Part shown: one piece after another, positions 8,510 to 16,441 of the stretch | Layout: every line of letters starts with the position of its first letter | How positions within the stretch are numbered: position 1 is the stretch's first letter | From: QVMP01 sp047974325 | Lineage (GTDB): Bacteria > Bacteroidota > Bacteroidia > Bacteroidales > Dysgonomonadaceae | Assembly (NCBI GenBank): GCA_047974325.1 | Contig: JBKECE010000304.1 | Span: 1-20,226 of the forward strand | Length of the DNA: 20,226 nucleotides | Direction: 5' to 3' | The notes under the pieces: generated by a model | The model's input: the letters and a program-made list of their open reading frames with translations, nothing else | Told to the model about the DNA's origin: nothing | The model's database searches: none | Program-made: the position numbers and the translations under genes

Positions 8510-11473
8510 TTAGAAAGTTAAGTTAAGTCCAAAAATAAAAGAACGTGTCTGTGGGTATGTACCCATATCAACACCCAAAAGAGTTGCACTATTTCCACCC
8601 CAATTCAATTCAGGATCATAACCTCTATATTTCGTCAATGTATATAAGTTGTTGGCAGTAACATAAAGACTCATCGCTTCTACTCCCACTTTCTTTAATA
8701 TCTTTTTACTTAGATTATATGAAAGTGTCAATGTTTTCAGACGTAGGTATGAGCCATCTTCCACAAAACGGCTTGAATTATAAGAATTGTAGGAATTTCC
8801 GGCACGTGGCACATCTGTTATCATACCGGGACGTCTCCATCGAACCAGAACATTCTCTGACTGATTATTAGAGGAAGTCATGCCTTCTGTAAATATTCTC
8901 GAAGCATTGAATATATCGTTGCCATATGATCCTTGGAAGAATGTGCTGAGTGTGAAATCTTTCCATGAAAAATTATGCGAGAAACCAAATGTAAAATCAG
9001 GCTGAGCATCTCCAATTATCGTCATATCATTATCAGTTATTTTCCCATTTTTATCAATGTCCTTATAGATCATATCTCCGGTTTCCGGATCAACACCTTC
9101 TGCTATATAACCCCAGAATGTTCCTAATGGTAAACCCTCTTTAATCATTATCACGTCACCATTTCCTTCAACAGTTCCATCTGTGTATGATGGGGTTAAG
9201 CTTAATTTCGCTAATTTATTTTTATTAAAAGACATATTCAGGTTAGCATCCCATTTGAATTCTCCCGTGAGGATATGCCCTGTTAGATTATATTCAAATC
9301 CTTTATTTAACATTTCCCCGTCATTTCTCATCGGTAAATTGACACCAACAGAACTTGGTAGTTTGATGTTAAGAAGCAAGTCTGTTGTTTTTTTATAATA
9401 TACATCTACTTCTGCTATCAAACGCGAATTAAATAAAGAAAGGTCTAATCCCAGATTATATTGTGTAGTTGTTTCCCATTTCAGATCCTTATTGCCCAAT
9501 CTGTCCAAAGATATGGCAGGTCCGGAACCTGATGTTTCTTGTTTACTTACAGTATATTTGTCTAAATAATCATAATCTCCTATGCCACCTTGGTTACCAT
9601 TAATACCCCAACCGGCTCTCAATTTTGCATCGTCAACTACTGATCTTAGAGATTTAAAAAATTCTTCACTCGAAAAACGCCATCCTGCGGATACCGATGG
9701 AAAATAACCCCACCGATGATCGGGATGTAACTTTGATGATCCGTCAGCACGCATAGCAGCTGTCAATAAATAGCGGCTCTCATAATCATATTGTGCTCTG
9801 GCCAAATAAGAAACTAACGTATTACCATTGATCGACGTTGTAGCATTATTGATTTTATTTGCCAGATTCAATGTTATTGTACTAAAATTGGATCCTTTTA
9901 CAAAATCTTCAGCAGAAATATAGGCATTATTATGTTTATATTTTTGATAGGTTGCCCCTGCCATGAGTGAGAGATTGTGTTTATCCTCTATCTTGGTATC
10001 ATAAGTCAATATATTTTCACTGTTCCATGTTAGATAATCATCATCCGCATGTTCACCTCTACCATTTGCAGAACGTCCGTAAGCAGTTTTAACGGGATCA
10101 ATATACTTATCCCATGTGTGGGATGTGAAATCGACAGACACACTTGGTTTGAAATGCAGGTTTTTCATTAGAGTAAAATCAAGTCCAAAATTACCCATAA
10201 AACGGTATTCCATATTCAGATCATAAGTATCAGCTTGCGCATATGGATTCTCCCAAGATGACTGGAAAGGATTTAAAGCATATTGACCAGGGTTCTCTTT
10301 ATCCCATATATCCAAAAATGGAGGTGTATTTAATATAGACATGATGACTCCACCACGACCCGAGTTCGCATTATCAGTAACATCCTGACGAGAATTTCTG
10401 GCAAAACTCAAATTTGTTGTCATTTTCAGCCAATCTTTAACCGTAGCATTTACATTGGTTTTAAAAGAATATCGGTCATACTCAGCCGGAGATATTATAC
10501 CCGTCTCTTTTTGATACCCTCCTGAAACATAATAATTAACCTTTTCAAGTCCACCGGAAAGAGATACCTGATAGTTCTGCTGATAACCTGTGCCATACAT
10601 TTCTTTTGCCCAATTGATATAATTATGATTCGTGTTATCCACTGATACACCAATATCATCCATAAGATCATAATAATCTTTTGTATTCAAAGTCTTTATT
10701 TGTTTGGATACATTAGAAAATCCTGCATACATTGACACATTCAATTGCGATTTGCCGGCTGTCCCTTTTTTTGTTGTGATCAGGACAACTCCATTTGCTG
10801 CTCTTGCTCCGTATATTGCAGCAGAAGATGCATCTTTGAGAATAGACATTGATTCTATATCATTGGGAGAAAGATTCGTTATATCATTAGTCTGGATACC
10901 GTCAACCACATATAACGGATCATTTCCCGCATTTAAGGATGTGGCACCACGCACACGAACAGACATCCCAACTCCAGGTTTTCCGGATGGCTGCACAACT
11001 TGTACTCCGGCAGCTTTACCTTGCAATGCCTGTTGTGCCGAAATAATAGGACGGTCAGCCCATTCATCAGATGTCACTGTTGAAACAGCTGTCGTTAGGT
11101 CTTTCTTTTTTTGCGTTCCATATCCGACAACAACAAGTTCATTCAAAACCTGCTTATCTCCTTTCATAACAATATCAATCGTAGTTCTTCCGTTCACAGC
11201 AACCTCTTGTGTTGCTAAACCGAGGTAACTAATGACCAATACGGCATCATGTTCAGTTTTGAGATTGTAATTTCCATCAAAATCTGTTATTGTACCGGAA
11301 CCAGAACCTTTGACCAAGATGCTTGCACCTATAACAGCTTCACCATTCTCGTCCGCTACATTGCCCTTCACTTCAATAGTTTGGGCAGATGCAATACCTG
11401 AAAGGAATAGACAAACAATCACCATGCATAATTTGAATATATGCTCCTTGTCAAGTTTTTTCCAATTTTTCAT
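8510..11473 (-). CDS. susC: SusC/RagA family TonB-dependent outer-membrane transporter
   Basis: This 987-residue protein has a signal peptide (1-31, ending IASAQ). A carboxypeptidase regulatory-like domain spans about 33-105 (KGNVADENGEAVIGASILVKG). Next come the SusC signature NELVVVGYGTQKKKDLT at 111-127 and a plug domain to about 237 (RVRGATSLNAGNDPLYVVDG, YGARAANGVVLITTKKG). The rest is a 22-strand-type beta-barrel ending with an aromatic residue (FGLNLTF). It imports oligosaccharides across the outer membrane with energy from TonB-ExbBD, capped by the SusD protein encoded next. The length is typical. It has no N-terminal STN domain, so signalling through an anti-sigma factor is unlikely, consistent with control by the membrane regulator at 16442-18088. 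It follows the GH3 gene after 17 bp. Confidence 0.96.
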   Translation of the reverse strand: MKNWKKLDKEHIFKLCMVIVCLFLSGIASAQTIEVKGNVADENGEAVIGASILVKGSGSGTITDFDGNYNLKTEHDAVLVISYLGLATQEVAVNGRTTIDIVMKGDKQVLNELVVVGYGTQKKKDLTTAVSTVTSDEWADRPIISAQQALQGKAAGVQVVQPSGKPGVGMSVRVRGATSLNAGNDPLYVVDGIQTNDITNLSPNDIESMSILKDASSAAIYGARAANGVVLITTKKGTAGKSQLNVSMYAGFSNVSKQIKTLNTKDYYDLMDDIGVSVDNTNHNYINWAKEMYGTGYQQNYQVSLSGGLEKVNYYVSGGYQKETGIISPAEYDRYSFKTNVNATVKDWLKMTTNLSFARNSRQDVTDNANSGRGGVIMSILNTPPFLDIWDKENPGQYALNPFQSSWENPYAQADTYDLNMEYRFMGNFGLDFTLMKNLHFKPSVSVDFTSHTWDKYIDPVKTAYGRSANGRGEHADDDYLTWNSENILTYDTKIEDKHNLSLMAGATYQKYKHNNAYISAEDFVKGSNFSTITLNLANKINNATTSINGNTLVSYLARAQYDYESRYLLTAAMRADGSSKLHPDHRWGYFPSVSAGWRFSSEEFFKSLRSVVDDAKLRAGWGINGNQGGIGDYDYLDKYTVSKQETSGSGPAISLDRLGNKDLKWETTTQYNLGLDLSLFNSRLIAEVDVYYKKTTDLLLNIKLPSSVGVNLPMRNDGEMLNKGFEYNLTGHILTGEFKWDANLNMSFNKNKLAKLSLTPSYTDGTVEGNGDVIMIKEGLPLGTFWGYIAEGVDPETGDMIYKDIDKNGKITDNDMTIIGDAQPDFTFGFSHNFSWKDFTLSTFFQGSYGNDIFNASRIFTEGMTSSNNQSENVLVRWRRPGMITDVPRAGNSYNSYNSSRFVEDGSYLRLKTLTLSYNLSKKILKKVGVEAMSLYVTANNLYTLTKYRGYDPELNWGGNSATLLGVDMGTYPQTRSFIFGLNLTF

Positions 11474-11490
11474 AAAAATGATATTTAAGG

Positions 11491-13818
11491 TTAATTTAAT
11501 GAGTATAATATTTTTTCTGTTCCTACTTTAAATTCAAAGTCGCCAGGCTCAAAAACCGTTTCGCTACGAGAATTTACAAATGATAAGTCGTCCTTTGTCA
11601 ATTCAAATGTAACTGTCTTCTGTTCCTGTGGCTTCAAATCTATTTTAGAGAATCTTCTTAAGCGTTTTATATCAGGAGGCACACTTGCTATAAGATCTGA
11701 AGTATAGAGTTGCACAACTTCTTTTCCTTCTGTTTTCCCTGTATTTTGCACATTCACTGTTACAGTGATTTTTCCTCCTTGTTGCACAACTTTCAAGCCT
11801 GTATATTTGAATGTCGTATAGCTCAATCCATAACCAAATTCGTATTGAGGATTATAATCAGATTCATAATTATACACACCCTGAGCAGCTGTTTGTTCTT
11901 CTGCCGGTTTATGATAATAATTCACTAGCGAGTTAGGGTATTGAGGATAATTATATGGTAATTTTCCGGATGGATTAATTTTTCCTACAAGAATATCAAC
12001 CAATGCATCACCGCCATAATTTCCGGGAAGATATACCTGTAAAATTGCATTCATCTGGGGTTCTATACTATGAATGATGCGTGGACGCCCTTCATTCAAA
12101 ACCAAAATTGTCTTTTTGGCATTTCCTGAAATGGCTGTAGCCAACTCAAGTTGAAGATGACTGAGAGTCAGGTCATTCAAATCACCGGGTTTTTCGGTAT
12201 AAGTGTTTTCACCTAGGCAAAGAATAACCACATCTGCTTTCTTCGCAGCATTGACAGCTTCATCAAAACGATCCTTATTCTCTTCGTAATATTTACCTTT
12301 CATGTCATAACTTACCCCTGGAATATAGTCTACAGTTGCATACGTATTTTTCAGGGCTTCATAGATTGTATTGTACTTTCCTGCAAATTCATCGGTTTTT
12401 TCTCCTTGCCAAGAATATGTCCAACTTCCATTGAGAGTCCTCATGTTGTTGGCATTCGGACCCACAAGCAAAATCTTTGCTCCTTTCTTCAATGGAAGAA
12501 GATTGTTTTCGTTCTTAAGCAATGTGATAGATTCTGATGCTGCATCATATGCATATTGTGCAAACTCCTGACCTCCAACTTTAGAGTAATCAGCTTTGGG
12601 AACTACAGGATTCTCAAACAGTCCGAGCTTCAGTTTCAATGTCAATATACGCAGAACTGCATCATCTATTCTGCTCATGCTGACTTCTCCATCATTCACA
12701 AGTTCTACCAATCCTTTACAAAATACTTTATAATTGTATGGAATCATAGACATATCTATGCCTGCATTTATAGCGAGTTTGATAGCTTCTTTGTCATCTT
12801 TTGCTATCCGATCGCGACGATGCAGATTCTCAATATCCATCCAATCAGTTACAACAACACCATTGAAGCCAAGTTCTTGTTTCAGAAGTTTTGTTATCAG
12901 ATCATAGCTGGCGTGTACTGAAACTCCATTTATTATTCCGGAATTAATCATTACAGTATTAGACCCAGCTTCAACTGCTTTACGGAAAGGAGGCAAATGA
13001 TATTCTCTCAGCACAATATCCGGAATGTATGTAGGTGTACGGTCTTTTCCACTCACAGAAGTTGAATAACCCAGAAAATGCTTCAAGCAAGAACTCAAGT
13101 GATATGGGTTGTTGATGTCATTGTTATCCCCTTCATAGCCCTTTATCATTTGTTCACCAAAAACAGAAATCAGGTAAGGATCTTCTCCAAAACCTTCTTG
13201 CTGACGAGAAAAACGAGGATCTGCTCCTAAATCGAGTGCCGGTGAAAAATTCCAAGGAATACCAGACGCCTTCGTTTCATAGGCACAAACTTCTGCCATT
13301 TTTCTTGCCAATTGAGGATTCCAAGTTGCGGCAAGTCCTATCCCTTGAGGAAACATAGTTCCTTCAGCCAGGTATGTTGCACCGTGTATTGCATCAATTC
13401 CATAGATAACCGGCACTTTGATTCTGGTCTCTTTTGTTGCCACATCTTGTATCTGGGAGATGACTGCATTCCATTTTTTGAGTGCAAATGCCCTATTATT
13501 ACTGGTGTTCAATATGGAACCTACATGATAATCCTTCAAAGCGGTTCTTAATTCCGCCATATCTATCTCGAATGGTTCTACCGACGAATAAGGATCAGAG
13601 CCTTTACCTACTACATCAAGTGTTATTTGAGCCATTTGTCCAACCTTTTCTTCCAAAGTCATCGTTTTTAATATCGCCTTGGCTCTTACTTCAACAGATT
13701 GCTCATTACCATTACTATCTACCTGAGAATAAGCCTTGAAAGAGAGGAAAGAAAGCATAACTAAAAATGAGAACTTTAATTTCTTATCAAAAGATTTACA
13801 ATTCATTTTTCTTTTCAT
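11491..13818 (-). CDS. GH3 family glycoside hydrolase, probable periplasmic beta-glucosidase
   Basis: This 775-residue protein has the full three-domain GH3 layout. A signal peptide ends near residue 32 (FKAYSQ); there is no lipid Cys, so the enzyme should be periplasmic. The N-terminal barrel (about 45-400) has GIDAIHGATY at 140-149, KHF at 246-248 and the nucleophile motif VVVTDWMD with Asp325. The alpha/beta sandwich domain (about 430-630) carries GENTYTEKPGD, where Glu542 aligns with the acid/base of plant GH3 exoglucanases. A fibronectin III-like domain closes the protein (about 680-770, NVQNTGKTEGKEVVQLY). It probably removes terminal beta-glucose from imported oligosaccharides made by the GH30 enzymes. 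The exact linkage cannot be read from sequence. An alternative start is Met5 at 13806. It lies 26 bp after the first GH30 gene. Confidence 0.93.
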   Translation of the reverse strand: MKRKMNCKSFDKKLKFSFLVMLSFLSFKAYSQVDSNGNEQSVEVRAKAILKTMTLEEKVGQMAQITLDVVGKGSDPYSSVEPFEIDMAELRTALKDYHVGSILNTSNNRAFALKKWNAVISQIQDVATKETRIKVPVIYGIDAIHGATYLAEGTMFPQGIGLAATWNPQLARKMAEVCAYETKASGIPWNFSPALDLGADPRFSRQQEGFGEDPYLISVFGEQMIKGYEGDNNDINNPYHLSSCLKHFLGYSTSVSGKDRTPTYIPDIVLREYHLPPFRKAVEAGSNTVMINSGIINGVSVHASYDLITKLLKQELGFNGVVVTDWMDIENLHRRDRIAKDDKEAIKLAINAGIDMSMIPYNYKVFCKGLVELVNDGEVSMSRIDDAVLRILTLKLKLGLFENPVVPKADYSKVGGQEFAQYAYDAASESITLLKNENNLLPLKKGAKILLVGPNANNMRTLNGSWTYSWQGEKTDEFAGKYNTIYEALKNTYATVDYIPGVSYDMKGKYYEENKDRFDEAVNAAKKADVVILCLGENTYTEKPGDLNDLTLSHLQLELATAISGNAKKTILVLNEGRPRIIHSIEPQMNAILQVYLPGNYGGDALVDILVGKINPSGKLPYNYPQYPNSLVNYYHKPAEEQTAAQGVYNYESDYNPQYEFGYGLSYTTFKYTGLKVVQQGGKITVTVNVQNTGKTEGKEVVQLYTSDLIASVPPDIKRLRRFSKIDLKPQEQKTVTFELTKDDLSFVNSRSETVFEPGDFEFKVGTEKILYSLN

Positions 13819-13844
13819 CTAAAATTTTCTGTATATTTTTTACT

Positions 13845-16208
13845 TTAATTTGTTATTTTAATTATTTTCCTATAATCTACAATTGTACCATCCCGAACTT
13901 TCAGAACATAAATACCATCTACCAATCCATTCAGATTAACCGTTATATTTGATTCGTCTGCTTGTTTTACAGCAACCAATTTTCCCGAAGGAGAAAATAT
14001 CTGAATATCTCTGTGTCTGCCTGTTCCAAAATTTACATGCAGAATATCCTCAACCGGATTGGGATAAGGCATAAAATCGGATTTAGTAATATGATCTGGC
14101 TGCATGCCAGACTTCTTTTCCGCGACATCGAATATCCATTTTTGATTGTTTGCATCATCACTATAATCCGATAAATAGATTTTCGCACCATTATATAGAG
14201 AGAGCCCTTCAATATCAATAGTTTTTCCTTTACCAACATTTATTATATTATACGATGTGTCGTTTTGTTGACTAAAGATATTCCATCGTAGTGCATTATC
14301 TTCACTAAATGTCTGTTGCACCAAATTGTCTGTTTCTGTAGCTGCCAGATAGAGATCCGAATATTTTGATTTAATATAATAACTTCCATTTCCTGCACTT
14401 TCTATCATCCATCGTTGATTATCTCCTCCACCATCTACCACTTCCCATTGTTGTATGCCAGCACCACTGGCCATTGATCCGTCTGTCACATCAATACCCT
14501 TATTACTATAAAGAGAGATAATATTATAAACATCCGGAAGTTTCAAATCTTTATTACTCTGCGTTACATTTATTATACAAGCCGCAGATTTTTGTTCATT
14601 GTCAGTTGTGGCACTAATGATCACAGAACCAATGCCAATACCTCTCACCAATCCAACACTATTCACATGGGCAACCTGAGAATTACTTGTTGTCCATTCC
14701 ACAACTTTGTTTGTTGTATCTTCAGGCAATATTGCAGCTGTCAATTTAGCAGATTCTCCAATAGTGATATTAGAAGATGTTGGATTCAGCGTAATGGAAG
14801 TTACTGGATTATAAGCCAAATCTGAGTTCCAGATCAACGATGCCGCTGTATTCGCATTCAATGTATATGTGATTGATTTTCCATCCCAAACTACATTGAA
14901 AGTCTTTTGTTCACCACTCTTATTAAACACGACTATCGATATCGACTTATCCGGATTAAGAAAAGTTGTCTGAAGCAGATCATCAGAAGTTGACATTGAC
15001 CTGATTCTGTATGCCTCGGATTTTACAACCTTCGACATTTGAGCAACAAGATAATAAGATACATTATATTCAATGCTTTCACCATCTATACTCAAGGCTC
15101 CCAAACAAGAATTGCAACCTGATGGTGTATGAGGTTCGTATACACTGTTGGCTGCAAAGTTCCATTCTAGAGCTATCTTTGCCCAATTGTTCATAGAACC
15201 TAACATCACTTTTTCCATGTGCCAGGCAAAATCACCTGCAAAATTTCCCGGGCCTGTATATTGCTCCGTAAAATATACATTCTTTCCTGTCTGCTCATGT
15301 ACAGCAGTCAATGTCCCAATATTTGCCCCCGCATCATATAGATGGAAAGCAGAACCATCAACAAAACTACTCTTGCAAACATATACGGGATATTCCTGAT
15401 TGTCACAATTGTGATCCCAAGCTATTATTTTAGTATTTTTGAATTCACTATTTGCTATAGCCGGACCTAAATACTTATCTATGAAGTTGAATTGTTCCTC
15501 TTGAGACATATACATACTAGGCTCATTGGAATCATGATGGGGTTCATTTTGAGGTGTCACAGCCCAAATATTGATGCCTTGAACTTTCATCGCCTCAAAA
15601 TATTTTATAAAGTATCTGGCATAAGAAGCATAACAATCAGTTTTCAGATTTCCTCCGATATAATTATTATTCGTTTTCATCCATTTGGGAGGAGTCCAAG
15701 GCGTAGCTATTATCTTAATATTAGGATTGATGGCCAATATTTTCTTTAGGACAGGAATCAAGTCGTTCAGATCAGGACCTTCAAGACTGAACTTTGCCAA
15801 GTCCTTATCGGTTGCATCGTCATGATCTGTATAGGCATATTCGCTAAGATCCGATGCTCCTATACCGATGCGTATGACACTACACCCTAAGCCTGTATTA
15901 ATATCAAAGATATGATTGAGTAATTCTTTTTGACGATTGTCGCTCAAACCTCTCAGTAACTTTGCGCTGCCTTGTGTCAAAGTCCATCCAAAACCATCAA
16001 CGGTTTGATACTTTACATCTTCGTCTATAATTATTTTGTTGCTTTCATTCCCCAAACCTGGCGCAAATGCAACCTCTGATTGTTTTTGCAGAAGCTTTTG
16101 TCGGTTTCCTGATGTTTGCCATGAACTCACATCCTGAGAAAAGGCATCTGGAATAGTTACCCATATCGTGATGATCGAAAAAACAGAAAAGAAAAGATTT
16201 TTCTTCAT
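13845..16208 (-). CDS. Multidomain GH30 glycoside hydrolase with Ig-like, ricin-like and T9SS sorting domains
   Basis: First gene of the PUL; 787 residues, much longer than a plain GH30. Signal peptide 1-25 (PDAFSQ). GH30 barrel plus beta-domain about 60-460: DGFGWTLTQGS at 71-81, TPWTPPKWMKT at 169-179, QNEP with acid/base Glu222, VYFTEQYTG with nucleophile Glu315, beta-8 Trp349-Asn350, and CxxC at 365-368. Residues about 468-549 form a bacterial Ig-like (BIG2) domain (TSITLNPTSSNITIGES). Residues about 560-697 form a ricin-type beta-trefoil (CBM13-like) lectin domain with repeated Q-W motifs (QQWEVV, NQRWMI, NQKWIF). Residues about 714-787 are a T9SS type A sorting domain (PYPNPVEDILHV, LVDGIYVLKV). 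It should act outside the cell or on its surface as the initial endo-acting enzyme. An endo-beta-1,6-glucanase (GH30_3-like) is my best guess, moderate at most. Confidence 0.92.
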   Translation of the reverse strand: MKKNLFFSVFSIITIWVTIPDAFSQDVSSWQTSGNRQKLLQKQSEVAFAPGLGNESNKIIIDEDVKYQTVDGFGWTLTQGSAKLLRGLSDNRQKELLNHIFDINTGLGCSVIRIGIGASDLSEYAYTDHDDATDKDLAKFSLEGPDLNDLIPVLKKILAINPNIKIIATPWTPPKWMKTNNNYIGGNLKTDCYASYARYFIKYFEAMKVQGINIWAVTPQNEPHHDSNEPSMYMSQEEQFNFIDKYLGPAIANSEFKNTKIIAWDHNCDNQEYPVYVCKSSFVDGSAFHLYDAGANIGTLTAVHEQTGKNVYFTEQYTGPGNFAGDFAWHMEKVMLGSMNNWAKIALEWNFAANSVYEPHTPSGCNSCLGALSIDGESIEYNVSYYLVAQMSKVVKSEAYRIRSMSTSDDLLQTTFLNPDKSISIVVFNKSGEQKTFNVVWDGKSITYTLNANTAASLIWNSDLAYNPVTSITLNPTSSNITIGESAKLTAAILPEDTTNKVVEWTTSNSQVAHVNSVGLVRGIGIGSVIISATTDNEQKSAACIINVTQSNKDLKLPDVYNIISLYSNKGIDVTDGSMASGAGIQQWEVVDGGGDNQRWMIESAGNGSYYIKSKYSDLYLAATETDNLVQQTFSEDNALRWNIFSQQNDTSYNIINVGKGKTIDIEGLSLYNGAKIYLSDYSDDANNQKWIFDVAEKKSGMQPDHITKSDFMPYPNPVEDILHVNFGTGRHRDIQIFSPSGKLVAVKQADESNITVNLNGLVDGIYVLKVRDGTIVDYRKIIKITN

Positions 16209-16254
16209 GGCTAAATTAAACTACGACTTGAATTATAAACAGTTAACTTTAATT

Positions 16255-16262
16255 CAAATATA
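16255..16262 (-). promoter_or_regulatory. PUL promoter, -7 box
   Basis: On the minus strand the octamer TATATTTG matches the Bacteroidota sigma-ABfr -7 consensus TAnnTTTG. A start site near 16248 would leave a leader of about 40 nt before the ATG at 16208. No TTTG -33 element is found at the expected distance upstream, which suggests dependence on an activator. No other gap in the PUL is long enough to hold a convincing second promoter. Confidence 0.5.
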
Positions 16263-16289
16263 GATTATATTAGCATTGATATTTTTTAG

Positions 16290-16312
16290 AGTGGTTATTA
16301 AGTGGATTATTA
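16290..16312. repeat. Tandem direct repeat, candidate regulator operator
   Basis: Plus-strand AGTGGTTATTA (16290-16300) is followed at once by AGTGGATTATTA (16301-16312). The pair ends 27 bp upstream of the -7 box of the PUL, about -41 to -63 from the inferred start site, where activators commonly bind. The missing -33 box supports this reading. Function is inferred from position only. Confidence 0.5.
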
Positions 16313-16325
16313 AACAAATAATAAA

Positions 16326-16366
16326 CTTATAATTAATTAATAAACAAACAATTAATCAATTATAAG
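16326..16366. repeat. 16-bp inverted repeat (terminator or operator) between regulator and PUL
   Basis: Arms 16326-16341 (CTTATAATTAATTAAT) and 16351-16366 (ATTAATCAATTATAAG) are inverted copies with 15 of 16 matches, separated by 9 nt. Read on the minus strand the hairpin is followed by TTTATTATTTG, so it may be a weak AT-only terminator for the regulator gene, whose stop codon is 76 nt upstream. It may instead be a dyad-symmetric binding site. The two roles cannot be separated from sequence. Confidence 0.55.
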
Positions 16367-16377
16367 AAAGATGAAAA

Positions 16378-16390
16378 AGTGGATTCATTA
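16378..16390. repeat. Third, separated copy of the AGTGG direct repeat
   Basis: AGTGGATTCATTA differs from the copy at 16301-16312 only by one inserted C. It has the same orientation and lies 65 bp further upstream, beyond the inverted repeat. A distal copy could help a dimeric or looping activator; it could also be chance in AT-rich DNA. Confidence 0.35.
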
Positions 16391-16441
16391 CAACAATAAA
16401 TATTGTGCAAAAAGAAAATATGACACTTAAACCCAGAATGT

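Larger units (their letters stand above)
1..16208 (-). other. Polysaccharide utilization locus (nine genes, one apparent operon)
   Basis: Nine same-strand genes with gaps of 12-59 bp run from the promoter at 16255-16262 to beyond the left edge: GH30, GH3, susC, susD, SusE-position lipoprotein, GH30, GH30, stand-alone module protein and esterase. A susCD pair with clustered glycoside hydrolases and an adjacent membrane regulator is the definition of a PUL. No internal terminator or tRNA/rRNA gene was seen. The left border is not in the window. Confidence 0.88.

Noticed and set aside
16393..16406. ACAATA/TATTGT palindrome after the regulator
   Set aside because: A 2-nt loop and an AT-only 6-bp arm make it weak as a terminator, and such palindromes are frequent in AT-rich gaps.
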